From an uncultured Oscillospiraceae bacterium (lineage in GTDB: Bacteria > Bacillota > Clostridia > Oscillospirales > Oscillospiraceae): a DNA stretch of 17,232 nt. The notes under the pieces are model-generated. The model ran no database searches, was not told the origin of the DNA, and worked only from the letters and a program-made list of their open reading frames with translations. Location: positions 1 to 17,232 of the forward strand of contig CAKTXO010000024.1 of NCBI GenBank assembly GCA_934630985.1, given 5' to 3'. Below are positions 1 to 7,030 of this stretch, in pieces; the first letter of the stretch is position 1, and the number at the start of each line of letters is the position of its first letter. The position numbers and the translations under genes were made by a program.

Positions 1-212
1 TTACAAACGTCCAGACAGTCGGGGTCATAAAAATACCTTCTTTTTCCAAATTCGGCTATCAGTATACCATACCCATTCCCCTTTTTCTATGGGAAAAACC
101 CATAAAAAGTCCCCTGTTTTTCTTTGCGGAATCAGTAAAGACCGCCTGTCATACGAACAATACGCACGTTTGAAATGACGCAGGTCATTGCGAACCAGCC
201 CCGTTAGATACA

Positions 213-580
213 TGTCATTGCGAACCAGTGTCGCAACACTGGTGTGGCAATCCCCCGGATTTTCCGCGAACTACCGGCGAAGCGCAAAGGCTCCCCTTGC
301 TGACCAAGGGGAGCTGCCCCAGTGCGCACACTGGGGCTGAGGGGATCAGAACTTGCCCACTCTGACAATCCCTCAGTCATGGCCTTGCGTGAGACGGCCA
401 TGACATACACTATGGTATGACTGCCACCGGCAGTCATTTATATTTCAAATTCGCTGCGCGGAGCGCCACTCCCTTTACACAAGGGAGCCGTTGGGTGCTC
501 CCGCACCAGTGCATTTTTCGAAGGTGCTCGGAATGTTTCGGGGATTGCCACACCAGTGTGAGCACTGGTTCGCAATGACA
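213..580. mobile_element. MITE-like inverted-repeat element, copy 1 (about 368 bp)
   Basis: The left end begins TGTCATTGCGAACCAGTG and runs to GGCAATCCCC. The right end is its near reverse complement, GGGGATTGCCACACCAGTG through CGCAATGACA. The same two ends, facing each other, recur at 1521-1653 and 11965-12084. There is no transposase inside, so this would be a non-autonomous element or a REP-like repeat. It is longer than the other copies because other hairpin repeats lie within it. No clear target-site duplication is visible. Confidence 0.65.
289..489. repeat. Nested hairpin cluster inside copy 1
   Basis: Five hairpins follow one another. GGCTCCCCTT pairs with AAGGGGAGC (289-314). CCCCAGTG pairs with CACTGGGG (317-336). 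GTCATGGCC pairs with GGCCATGAC (376-404). TGACTGCC pairs with GGCAGTCA (418-436). CTCCCTT pairs with AAGGGAG (469-487). The first and last are similar GGCTCCC-type hairpins in opposite orientation, which suggests a second repeat element inserted within the first. Confidence 0.5.
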
Positions 581-603
581 TGCGTTATACGTCAGTGTTC
601 GGG

Positions 604-660
604 AAAAAGCAGAGCAACCTCATCCGCCCGATCGGCACCTTCCCCTCCCAGAGGAAGGCT
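604..660. repeat. Imperfect intergenic hairpin repeat
   Basis: CCTTCC (638-643) faces GGAAGG (653-658), preceded by a CTCATCCGCCCGA stretch. From memory this resembles another repeat class often seen between genes in gut Clostridia. It lies just downstream of the lipoprotein gene that ends at 696 on the minus strand and could contribute to its 3' end, but there is no T-tract. Confidence 0.3.
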
Positions 661-695
661 TGTGTCACCGCACTGTTTCTTCCCTGTGAAATGGC

Positions 696-1433
696 TCAGA
701 ACACAAATTTTCCCTGTTCCTGGATTTCCTCCACCGTCCAGTGGAACTGCGCATCCCGGTTCTGTTCCGGCCGGATATCCGCCGCGGAAAGACTTTTCAG
801 AATGGCAGTGCCGCCATCGTAAAACCATGTCTGGTCATACCAGAAATCGTAGCAGTAGGTTTCCCCCACATAAATTCGGTGAATCTGCTGGGCTTTTTCC
901 ACGCCGTCGCCCATCTTGAAAATCACTGTCACAAAGCAGTTAATATCTCCGCCTGTGGTATGGCCGCCGCCCCAGATGACGGCTTTGTCCGGATACACCT
1001 CCGGAAGCACCTGCTCTCCGACGAACCTTGCCAGAGCCTTGAAGCCGTCAAAATTGTCTGCCGCCTCGGTCAGCATTTCCTTCGGAATGTCGAGCAGCAG
1101 GAAGCCGCCCACCTGCATTCCGTTTTTCACCAGATCGTGCCGGCAATTGGAAACCGGGTAGCGGGTCAATTCCACTGCCCCGTCCGTCAAGTCAAAATGA
1201 ACGCTGTCCAGAACCTCCGGAGCCGCTTCCCGTTCCGGATCCGTCACAACGTAAACGCCCATCTGCCCCGGCTGATAAGGAAGCTCCGGGGGTGCTTCCT
1301 CGGTTGCGGCAGGAACCGCCGGTTTCCTGCTTGCCGGTTTTGTGACAGCAGTCTCCATTCCCTTTTTCCCGCATCCTCCAAGCAAGGCGCAGAGCAGCAG
1401 CCCAAGCAGCAAACGCTCCCATGTTTTCTTCAT
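696..1433 (-). CDS. Putative lipoprotein, unknown function
   Basis: A 245-residue protein. I chose the ATG at 1433 because AAGGAG lies 8 nt upstream and because the protein then starts with a classic lipoprotein signal: two lysines, a leucine-rich core, and a lipobox LGGC with the acylated cysteine at residue 21. The open frame extends upstream to 1526, but that extension only translates a repeat. After the signal comes a proline/alanine/glutamate-rich linker (about 25-55) and then a soluble domain rich in Tyr, Trp and Asp that I do not recognise. It should be anchored on the outer face of the membrane. It lies downstream of a sigma/anti-sigma pair in the same direction, separated by 281 bp containing an inserted repeat element, so it may once have been, or may still be, the third gene of that operon. 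Function unknown. Confidence 0.8.
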   Translation of the reverse strand: MKKTWERLLLGLLLCALLGGCGKKGMETAVTKPASRKPAVPAATEEAPPELPYQPGQMGVYVVTDPEREAAPEVLDSVHFDLTDGAVELTRYPVSNCRHDLVKNGMQVGGFLLLDIPKEMLTEAADNFDGFKALARFVGEQVLPEVYPDKAVIWGGGHTTGGDINCFVTVIFKMGDGVEKAQQIHRIYVGETYCYDFWYDQTWFYDGGTAILKSLSAADIRPEQNRDAQFHWTVEEIQEQGKFVF

Positions 1434-1459
1434 GTCATCTTCTCCTTCAAAATACCACA

Positions 1460-1492
1460 TTGAGCGGGCGGCCAGAGTGGCCGTCCGCTGCA
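1460..1492. repeat. 33-nt hairpin repeat, copy a
   Basis: AGCGGGCGGCCA (stem) - GAG - TGGCCGTCCGCT (stem), with one G-T wobble. The identical 33 nt recur at 1670-1702, on the other side of the MITE-like element. This copy begins 27 nt upstream of the lipoprotein start codon at 1433 and would lie in its 5' leader if transcription starts upstream. Confidence 0.75.
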
Positions 1493-1520
1493 GCGTGTCA
1501 AAAAAGTCCGAAAGATACGG

Positions 1521-1653
1521 TGTCATTCCGAACCAGTCCGCAGACTGGTGTGGGAATCCCCCGGTTGAACGTAAAAGCTACTGGTTTAGGATTGAAAATA
1601 TTTGAATATCAGGGGGATTGCCACGCCAGTGTGAGCACTGGCTCGCAATGACA
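1521..1653. mobile_element. MITE-like inverted-repeat element, copy 2 (133 bp)
   Basis: The left end TGTCATTCCGAACCAGTC... reaches GGGAATCCCCC, and the right end runs from GGGGGATTGCCACGCCAGTG to CGCAATGACA. It matches the ends of copy 1 and copy 3, with about 50 bp of AT-richer sequence between the arms. It sits between the anti-sigma-like gene and the lipoprotein gene, flanked by the two 33-nt hairpin repeats. Confidence 0.7.
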
Positions 1654-1669
1654 TAGTTCTTTGACAATC

Positions 1670-1702
1670 TTGAGCGGGCGGCCAGAGTGGCCGTCCGCTG
1701 CA
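1670..1702. repeat. 33-nt hairpin repeat, copy b
   Basis: Identical to 1460-1492. It lies 12 nt beyond the stop codon of the anti-sigma-like gene (minus strand), so on that strand it could act as a 3'-end hairpin. No run of T follows it, so termination would be weak. Confidence 0.7.
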
Positions 1703-1714
1703 AATGGAACTATA

Positions 1715-2452
1715 TTACTTTGTCATCAGCTGGGTCGCCATGGTGAAGAGCGCATCCGCGCCTTCCTTCCCGTCCATATCCATCAGGACGTGACACAGGC
1801 CGTCCTGATCCCAGCTCAGGGAGCCGACTTTCATCTGCTCCGGCGCATCGGAGCCATAGGAAATGTAGTGACCGGGAAGCTTCTGCCATTCCTCCATTTC
1901 CTGGGTCAGACCGGTTTCCTCATAGCTTGCAGGCAGAATCCAGTACTGATCCAGCCGGTATTCCAGCTTTACGCCATTCACATCCCGGGTCTGGTCTGCC
2001 GGGCGATTCTGATTGGAAATCTCCTCCTGAACAGGCTCCTGGAAGAAATTCAGCTGATTTCCGGCCTGGTTCTGGTAAGCCACTGAGACCTGCCGGTATG
2101 TGAGCACCCGCTTGTCGCCCTCGTCCAGACCGTTGACGTCCTGAACCTGCACCTCCCGGAAGGTATAGTCTCCCAGGGTTTCCGGCACATTCAGGTCGAA
2201 GCCCGCCTTCTTCTCCGCCTTACCCATGTCGGAATACTGGGAGCTGCTAAAATGCAGCCTGCCGGAGCACAAAGACCGGATGTTCAGAAAATCCGACGCG
2301 TAGGCCGTAACGGTCAGAATGGGAATCAGCGCCGCAATGAGCAGTGCCTTCCAGGGCAGCTTTTTCTTGGTATTTTTCATAGTTTCTTCCGCCTCCATAA
2401 TAAAGTCGTCACGGATATCCGTGAACGCGCTGAGCAAAAAGTCGTTTTTCAC
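1715..2452 (-). CDS. Membrane anti-sigma-like protein, partner of the sigma factor at 2449-3006
   Basis: A 245-residue protein starting at GTG 2452. That start overlaps the sigma stop by 4 nt (GTGA) and has GGAGGAG 8 nt upstream. The longer open frame reaching 2923 is only a shadow of the sigma gene. Residues 1-33 are cytoplasmic, with a segment (DFLLSAFTDIRDDFIMEAEE) typical of the N-termini that accompany these sigma factors. One membrane segment lies at about 35-52, and the rest is a soluble outer domain rich in Gln, Asp and Tyr. The neighbouring sigma gene and the layout argue for sequestration of that sigma factor, probably released by a surface signal. Translational coupling should keep the two proteins balanced. 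No zinc-finger anti-sigma motif is visible. The family is assigned by context and architecture rather than a clear motif, and the outer domain looks DUF4367-like only loosely. Confidence 0.75.
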   Translation of the reverse strand: MKNDFLLSAFTDIRDDFIMEAEETMKNTKKKLPWKALLIAALIPILTVTAYASDFLNIRSLCSGRLHFSSSQYSDMGKAEKKAGFDLNVPETLGDYTFREVQVQDVNGLDEGDKRVLTYRQVSVAYQNQAGNQLNFFQEPVQEEISNQNRPADQTRDVNGVKLEYRLDQYWILPASYEETGLTQEMEEWQKLPGHYISYGSDAPEQMKVGSLSWDQDGLCHVLMDMDGKEGADALFTMATQLMTK

Positions 2453-3006
2453 AGCAATTCCTCCTCCGTCAGCATTTTCTTCAAGCTTTTGCGCAGCCGG
2501 TAGAGCATGGATGCCGTTTTGCTTTCGGAGAAGCCCGTTTGCTCCGAAAGCGTGCGTATGGAATCCAGGTACCAGTACCGCCGGACGAATAAGTAACGCT
2601 CCTGCTTGGGCAGAGCCGCCAGGAACCGGTTCAGCGCCTGGGTCAGCTCCCGGCGCAGAGCCTCGGTCTCCGGGGTCTGGGAGTCTCCGATCACCTCGTC
2701 CAGCTCCTCCAGAGCCAGCACCGTCTCTCCCCCGCCCCGTTTCTCCCGGCTTCGGGCTCTGAGCCGGTCGATGGCGGCGTTCCGGGTGATTTTCCCCAGG
2801 AAGGTCGCCAGCACCGCCGGGCTCTGGGGCGGGATGCTGTTCCAGGCAGTGAGAAAGGTGTCGTTGACACACTCCTGGGCGTCTTCTCGGTTGCCCAGAA
2901 TATTTACCGCGATCCGGCGGCAATACCTGCCATACCTGTCCTCAGTCTCGGAAATCGCCGCCTCCGACCGGGCACGGTACAGCTCCAGAATCTCCTGATC
3001 CTTCGT
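2449..3006 (-). CDS. ECF-type sigma-70 family factor with apparent ACG start
   Basis: A 185-residue sigma factor with region 2 at about 24-86 (GNREDAQECVNDT at 38-50 is diagnostic) and region 4 at about 122-178 (LPKQERYLFVRRYWY, then a helix-turn-helix). Region 1 and region 3 are absent, as in ECF factors. The reading frame has no ATG, GTG or TTG from the in-frame TAA (3009-3007) to GTG 2814, and starting at 2814 would delete most of region 2. The paralogue at 16231-16785 aligns without gaps across the first 60 residues, and its first residue falls on an ACG here. AAGGGAG lies 8 nt upstream of that ACG, which is ideal spacing. I therefore place the start at ACG 3006. Either initiation is weak and non-canonical, or the start codon has mutated and the gene is impaired. 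It is coupled to the downstream anti-sigma-like gene. Confidence 0.8.
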   Translation of the reverse strand, partial: TKDQEILELYRARSEAAISETEDRYGRYCRRIAVNILGNREDAQECVNDTFLTAWNSIPPQSPAVLATFLGKITRNAAIDRLRARSREKRGGGETVLALEELDEVIGDSQTPETEALRRELTQALNRFLAALPKQERYLFVRRYWYLDSIRTLSEQTGFSESKTASMLYRLRKSLKKMLTEEELL

Positions 3007-3014
3007 TTAATCAT

Positions 3015-3021
3015 CTCCCTT
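3015..3021 (-). promoter_or_regulatory. Ribosome binding site deciding the ACG start
   Basis: AAGGGAG on the minus strand, separated by 8 nt from the ACG at 3006-3004. The nearby ATG at 3014-3012 abuts the site with no spacing and is in a different frame, so it cannot be the sigma start. Confidence 0.6.
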
Positions 3022-3135
3022 GCGTTATTGGGAAGCTCTGAGACAGTCCCATGGGCTTTCCCTGAAAGGCCTTTCACTATACAACACGACATTTTTCGCA
3101 ATTCATTGCAGATTTTGGTTTTCTTTTTTTCGCGG

Positions 3136-3147
3136 GTGTGGTAGAAT
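3136..3147 (+). promoter_or_regulatory. Possible extended -10 promoter for the YdcZ-like gene
   Basis: TAGAAT at 3142-3147 is preceded by TGG, forming an extended -10. No good -35 lies at 16-18 bp; a TTGGTT is 21 bp away. It is 43 nt upstream of the start codon. Confidence 0.35.
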
Positions 3148-3189
3148 GTGCTCCGGTAGAGAAAATTCCTGAATTTTGCGAGGTTTTTT

Positions 3190-4068
3190 ATGATTTATGG
3201 AATGATGGCGGCGGCCTACGGCATTCTCATCGGCGTTCAGTCCGCCTTCTGCGCGCAGATCACCCAGGCCTACGGCAACTGGTTCTCCTCGGTGATCGTG
3301 CACCTGGGAGGCTTTCTGGTGCTGACTCCCCTGTTCTTCACCAAATGGGGCAGGAAGCAGGGCAGCGCCCCCTGGTATCTGTACCTGGGCGGCACCCTGG
3401 GCTTCGTCAATGTGCTCTTTTCCAACTATGGCATTGTGTCTCTGGGCATCACCAACAGCAATGCCCTGATGTTCCTGGGGGAGATCGTCTTCGCCGCCGG
3501 GCTGGACAGCCTGGGCGCGCTTGGCTCCCGGAAGCGAACCATCACCCCCATGAAATGGGCGGCCATTGTCATTGTGCTGGCAGGCGTTCTGACCATTCCT
3601 TTACTGTCCGGGGGAAACATGGCCGCTTTCGCCTTCCTGGCGGTTGGGGCCTCCCTGATGCGGGGGGTGATTACCGTGGTCTTCCGGCAGCTGAACGGCC
3701 AGCTGGGTCTTCGCTGCGGCACCGGCTTTTCCACTTATCTGAATTACGTCACAGGTCTTGCCGCGGCGGTGCTGGCGTTCTGCCTGCTGGGCTTTCCCAT
3801 GGAAGCAAGCTTTCCCGCCGCGAATGTCCCCGTCTGGGCGTACCTGTGCGGCGTTTTCGGCTGCTGCGGTATTTTCCTGTGCAACCTGGCCTCCCCTCGC
3901 CTGTCGGTGCTGACCATGTCTCTGGTGGGCTTCCTGTGTCAGACCGGCACGGGCATGGTCTTTGACCTGCTGTGGGGACGGCTGTCGGTGCCCACCGTGG
4001 TGGGCTGCGCCATTGTCACCCTGGGCATGGTGGTAAACCTGATGGCCGAGGGAAAAGCATCGAAATAG
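3190..4068 (+). CDS. DMT-superfamily membrane protein, YdcZ/DUF606-like
   Basis: A 292-residue, very hydrophobic protein with about ten membrane segments. It shows the two-fold layout of fused YdcZ (DUF606) units: an N-terminal half (1-140) with GxxxGVQSAFCAQITQAYGN near residues 11-30 and WYLYLGGTLGFVNVLFSN near 62-79, and a second half (about 148-285) with a similar pattern. Single-unit YdcZ proteins are about 150 residues and are often encoded as pairs, so one 292-residue chain is consistent with a fused pair. The ATG at 3190 has GAGG 6 nt upstream. The family belongs to the drug/metabolite transporter superfamily, but the substrate is unknown. It is divergent from the sigma gene on its left and ends in its own terminator, so it appears to be a single-gene unit. 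An EamA-type DMT exporter is the main alternative. Confidence 0.8.
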   Translation: MIYGMMAAAYGILIGVQSAFCAQITQAYGNWFSSVIVHLGGFLVLTPLFFTKWGRKQGSAPWYLYLGGTLGFVNVLFSNYGIVSLGITNSNALMFLGEIVFAAGLDSLGALGSRKRTITPMKWAAIVIVLAGVLTIPLLSGGNMAAFAFLAVGASLMRGVITVVFRQLNGQLGLRCGTGFSTYLNYVTGLAAAVLAFCLLGFPMEASFPAANVPVWAYLCGVFGCCGIFLCNLASPRLSVLTMSLVGFLCQTGTGMVFDLLWGRLSVPTVVGCAIVTLGMVVNLMAEGKASK

Positions 4069-4073
4069 ATATC

Positions 4074-4102
4074 TGGGCGGCCGATGGCCGCCCATTTATT
4101 AT
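4074..4102 (+). terminator. Intrinsic terminator after the YdcZ-like gene
   Basis: TGGGCGGCC (4074-4082), loop GAT, GGCCGCCCA (4086-4094), then ATTTATTATAT. It starts 5 nt after the TAG stop. The T-tract is interrupted, so efficiency is uncertain. Confidence 0.7.
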
Positions 4103-4194
4103 ATCGGTTTCTGTCACCGCCGTAAAGGGATTCTCCCAGCAAATAAGAGTTTCCGAAATATCCCGGATTGAAACGGATATCCCAATCGGTGCTC

Positions 4195-4223
4195 TTGCAA
4201 AGACTCCCGCTATCCACTATAAT
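4195..4223 (+). promoter_or_regulatory. Sigma-A-type promoter of the CdaR-like gene
   Basis: TTGCAA (4195-4200), 17-bp spacer, TATAAT (4218-4223). Upstream lie a GGATATCC palindrome (4175-4182) and GATTG/CAATC arms (4166-4170, 4183-4187), which could be a regulator site. Confidence 0.8.
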
Positions 4224-4273
4224 ATAGTCTCAATGTATAAGATAAAGAAACCCCTATCCCAGAGGAGCCAAAA

Positions 4274-5431
4274 ATGAAAATCTCCAAGCGCAGTGCCCAG
4301 CAGATCGTGGAAGAAATCGGCAAGCTGGTCAAGCAGAATATCAACCTGATGGACGAAACCGGCCGGATCATCGCCAGCAACGACCACGCCCGGATCGGCA
4401 ATTTTCATACCGGTGCCTACCGGATCATTCAGAATCACCTGAGCGAGTACTACATCACTCCGGAGCTGGAGCGGGAGCTTCCCAACGTCCGCCGGGGCAT
4501 TAACCTGCCCATTGAGGTGGACGGAGAGGTTCAGGGCGTCATCGGCATTACCGGCGAGTATGACGAAGTCATCAAGTACGGTCAGATCGTGAAAAAAATG
4601 GCGGAGATCCTCATCCGAGAGCGAATGATCCTGGAAGGCCGGCAGCTGGATCAGCGTGTCCAGAGCCGGTTCCTGGAGGACTGGATCCTGGGCACCGGCC
4701 TGAATAATCCTCAGGCGCTGTCCGAGCGGGGCTTTACCATGGGCATCGACATCCGGATTCCCCGGCGGTGCGTAGTGGCCTCCGCCCGGAATCGGGAGCA
4801 GTATACCGGCACCCTGGAAGGCCAGATGCTCCTGGAGCAGGTGGAGCAGCTGGTGGATGTACCCATCCGTGCCCAGGGGGGCATCATTCTGCGAAACGCC
4901 GCCCGCCAGATTCTGCTGCTGCACAGGCAGGATACCCAGAGTCTTTCCAGGCTCTGCGAGGATATTTCCGCCAGCGTCAAAAATCAGCTGGGCGTAGACA
5001 TGATTTTCGGTGTGGACGGTCAGTCCGAGGATATCCACGCCGCCTACCTACAGGCCAACCGCGCCTGGCACACCGCCGCCTACAGCGACTGCGCCGTGTC
5101 CTGCTTCGAGTCCCTGCGCACGGAGCTTCTGATGGACGATCTGTCCCGGGAGAACAAGCTGGAATATCTGCGGCGGATTTTCCAGAACTGCTCTCAGGAG
5201 GAAATCGCCGAGTACGTCTCCCTTCTGGAGGTCTTTTTCGCCTGCGAGGGCAGCCTGCAAAAGGCCGCCGAGCAGATGTATGTCCACAAGAACACCATGC
5301 AGTACCGGCTCAAGCGTCTGGCAGAGGTCACGGGTCTTGACGCGCGCAAACCCAGTCAGGCACCGTCGCTGTATCTGGCCATGCTTTTGTACCTAGACCT
5401 GAGCCGAGGCGAGGGGGAACTCACATTCTGA
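4274..5431 (+). CDS. CdaR/PucR-family sugar-acid-responsive transcriptional regulator
   Basis: A 385-residue regulator. The N-terminal part (about 1-135) resembles the sugar-diacid recognition domain: a QxIVEEIGK opening, NLMDETGRIIASND near 24-37, and LPIEVDGEVQGVIGITGE near 98-115. The middle part (about 140-300) is the degenerate GGDEF-like region common in PucR-type proteins. The C-terminus (about 326-375) is a PucR-type helix-turn-helix with the hallmark LQKAAEQMYVHKNTMQYRLKRL. CdaR proteins usually activate uptake and catabolism genes for glucarate, galactarate or glycerate; the permease and glycerate kinase that follow fit that role. The gene has its own promoter and is separated from the permease by 156 bp containing a second one. 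The ligand is inferred from neighbours, with glycerate the best guess. AGAGGAG lies 6 nt upstream of the ATG. Confidence 0.88.
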   Translation: MKISKRSAQQIVEEIGKLVKQNINLMDETGRIIASNDHARIGNFHTGAYRIIQNHLSEYYITPELERELPNVRRGINLPIEVDGEVQGVIGITGEYDEVIKYGQIVKKMAEILIRERMILEGRQLDQRVQSRFLEDWILGTGLNNPQALSERGFTMGIDIRIPRRCVVASARNREQYTGTLEGQMLLEQVEQLVDVPIRAQGGIILRNAARQILLLHRQDTQSLSRLCEDISASVKNQLGVDMIFGVDGQSEDIHAAYLQANRAWHTAAYSDCAVSCFESLRTELLMDDLSRENKLEYLRRIFQNCSQEEIAEYVSLLEVFFACEGSLQKAAEQMYVHKNTMQYRLKRLAEVTGLDARKPSQAPSLYLAMLLYLDLSRGEGELTF

Positions 5432-5443
5432 CAGCTTTTGTCA
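5429..5443. promoter_or_regulatory. Candidate operator, inverted repeat upstream of the permease promoter
   Basis: TGACA-N5-TGTCA, overlapping the regulator's stop codon and about 40 bp upstream of the permease -35. The position suits an activator such as the CdaR-like protein, but the arms are only 5 bp. Confidence 0.3.
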
Positions 5444-5484
5444 TCTGTAACAAATATATCCGTTTTTTTGCGTCCTCCGTACCA

Positions 5485-5516
5485 TTGCATTTTTTAAGAA
5501 TTTCTTATAATATAAT
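5485..5516 (+). promoter_or_regulatory. Promoter of the permease gene
   Basis: TTGCAT (5485-5490) is followed by overlapping -10-like boxes, TATAAT at 5506-5511 and at 5511-5516. Spacers are 15 or 20 bp, so neither is ideal; TAATAT at 5508-5513 gives 17 bp. A promoter needing activator help would fit. Confidence 0.55.
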
Positions 5517-5524
5517 AAACAAGC

Positions 5525-5563
5525 GAGCAGGAAAACACGAGCCTCCAGCTGTGCAACCTGCTC
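5525..5563 (+). promoter_or_regulatory. Leader inverted repeat before the permease
   Basis: GAGCAGG (5525-5531) pairs with CCTGCTC (5557-5563) across a 25-nt loop, within the likely 5' leader and just before the ribosome binding site. AAAAAA rather than T follows, so it is not a terminator. Any regulatory role is speculative. Confidence 0.3.
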
Positions 5564-5587
5564 AAAAAATGTGAGGAGGATTCTATT

Positions 5588-6946
5588 ATGACTGGCTTTC
5601 CCCTGATTATCGCATTTGTTCTGGCAATTGTGGTAATGATCGTCGCGATCTCCAAGTACAAGATTCATCCCTTCCTTTCCATCATGAGCGTTTCCCTGAT
5701 TCTGGCTCTGATTGCCGGTATCCCTCTGGGTGATATCGCTAATGTCATCGGCGCCGGCTTCTCCGGAACCTTCAGCTCCATCGGTATCGTCATCATCCTG
5801 GGCGCCCTCATCGGCACTGTCCTGGAGAAGACCGGCGCCGCTCTGAAGCTGGCTGACATGGTCGTCAAGCTGGTGGGTCAGAAAAACCCGGAGCTGGCCA
5901 TCGAGCTCATGGGCTGGGTCGTCTCCATCCCCGTGTTCTGCGACAGCGGCTTCGTTATCCTGGATCCCATCCGCCGGGCTATGGTTCGCCGTACCCGCAC
6001 CTCCAGCGTTGCCATGACCGTGGCTCTGTCCGCCGGTCTTTACATCTCCCATGTGTTCATTCCTCCTACCCCCGGCCCCATCGCTGCCGCTAACACCCTG
6101 GGCATCGGCGACAACCTGCTGCTGGTCATGGGCATGGGCGTTCTGGCCTCCATTCTGCCCCTGATTGCCGGCCTGCTGTTTGCCAAGTACATCGGCAAGA
6201 GCGTCAAGAGCGCCGACGAGACCGGCGATTCCGCCGAGACCGCCAAGACCTATGAAGAGCTGGTTGCCTCCTTCGGCAAGCTGCCCGGCGGCTTCGACGC
6301 CCTGGCTCCCATCGTCGTGCCCATCGTTCTGATGGCTCTGGGCTCCATCGCTTCTATGGCCGGCTGGACCGGCATTGCCTTCGATCTGTTCAACTTCCTG
6401 GGCAAGCCCATCATCGCTCTGGCTGTCGGCACCATCTTCGCTGTCATTCAGCTGGCTGCTACCAAGAAGCTGGGTGAGTTCTACGACCTGACCAACGAGA
6501 CCCTGAAGGTCACCGGCCCCATCCTGTTCGTCACCGCTGCCGGCGGCGTTCTGGGCAAGGTCATCGCCACCAGCGACATGGTCAACTTCATCACCGAGCA
6601 CGCAACCGTCCTGGGCTCCGTGGGCATCTTCTTCCCCTTCCTGCTGGCTGCTATTCTGAAGTCCGCACAGGGCTCCTCCACCGTGGCAATCACCACCACC
6701 GCCGGTATCGTGGCTCCCCTGCTGGGTGCCATCGGCATCAGCACTCCCGCGGAGATCGCTCTGGTGGTTATGGCAATCGGCGCCGGCGCTATGACCGTGT
6801 CCCACGCCAACGACTCCTACTTCTGGGTGGTCACCAACTTCGGCCAGATGACTCCCGAGCAGGGCTACAAGACTCAGACCATGCTGACCCTGGTTCTGGG
6901 CCTGGCCTCCATGGTCGGCATCTTCATCCTGAGCCTGATCTTCTGA
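5588..6946 (+). CDS. GntP-family gluconate/glycerate-type proton symporter
   Basis: A 452-residue polytopic permease, the usual length for GntP proteins, with about 12-14 membrane segments. Conserved family signatures are visible: FCDSGFVIL at 117-125, HVFIPPTPGPIAAAN at 155-169, and QGSSTVAITTTAG in the C-terminal half. GntP transporters import sugar acids such as gluconate, idonate or glycerate with protons across the cytoplasmic membrane. The start at ATG 5588 has GGAGGA 7 nt upstream. It follows the CdaR-like regulator and precedes the glycerate kinase, from which it is separated by an 84-bp gap holding a strong hairpin. Glycerate is therefore the most likely substrate, by context only. 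The long open frame on the opposite strand is a codon-bias shadow. Confidence 0.9.
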   Translation: MTGFPLIIAFVLAIVVMIVAISKYKIHPFLSIMSVSLILALIAGIPLGDIANVIGAGFSGTFSSIGIVIILGALIGTVLEKTGAALKLADMVVKLVGQKNPELAIELMGWVVSIPVFCDSGFVILDPIRRAMVRRTRTSSVAMTVALSAGLYISHVFIPPTPGPIAAANTLGIGDNLLLVMGMGVLASILPLIAGLLFAKYIGKSVKSADETGDSAETAKTYEELVASFGKLPGGFDALAPIVVPIVLMALGSIASMAGWTGIAFDLFNFLGKPIIALAVGTIFAVIQLAATKKLGEFYDLTNETLKVTGPILFVTAAGGVLGKVIATSDMVNFITEHATVLGSVGIFFPFLLAAILKSAQGSSTVAITTTAGIVAPLLGAIGISTPAEIALVVMAIGAGAMTVSHANDSYFWVVTNFGQMTPEQGYKTQTMLTLVLGLASMVGIFILSLIF

Positions 6947-6973
6947 TCGGAACTTCACATCTGCGCATCTTCT

Positions 6974-7006
6974 TGGGCAGGGCGGCAAAGCTGCCCTGCC
7001 CATTTT
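6974..7006 (+). terminator. Intergenic terminator or attenuator between permease and kinase
   Basis: GGGCAGGGCGGC (6975-6986), loop AAA, GCTGCCCTGCCC (6990-7001), one G-T wobble, then ATTTTATAC. The short T-tract suggests partial read-through. No separate kinase promoter is evident before 7031. Confidence 0.7.
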
Positions 7007-7030
7007 ATACGAGAAAATGAGGTATTATTT

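Larger units (their letters stand above)
1..695. other. Gene-free, repeat-rich intergenic region
   Basis: No convincing coding sequence. The short open frames here run through inverted repeats and lack a good ribosome binding site. The stretch holds a partial copy of the MITE-like terminus near 184-199, one complete element at 213-580 with nested hairpins, and another imperfect hairpin near 638-658. The first 180 bases show no recognisable gene or signal; whatever lies to the left is outside the window. Confidence 0.7.

Noticed and set aside
25..213. Short minus-strand open frame of 62 codons
   Set aside because: It starts within the MITE-like terminus, has no ribosome binding site and encodes no recognisable domain.
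213..580. CRISPR array suggested by repeated short motifs
   Set aside because: The repeats are inverted pairs and hairpins with irregular spacing, not regularly spaced direct repeats, and there are no cas genes.
2904..3101. Minus-strand frame with an ATG upstream of the first sigma factor
   Set aside because: It reads the sigma region in the wrong frame, giving an Arg-rich shadow, and ends inside the sigma gene; joining it to the sigma frame would need a frameshift, whereas the ACG start needs none.
5441..7003. Open frame of 520 codons on the minus strand opposite the permease
   Set aside because: It is antisense to a clear GntP gene, has a low-complexity Gly/Asp/Gln/His composition typical of codon-bias shadows, and shows no domain.
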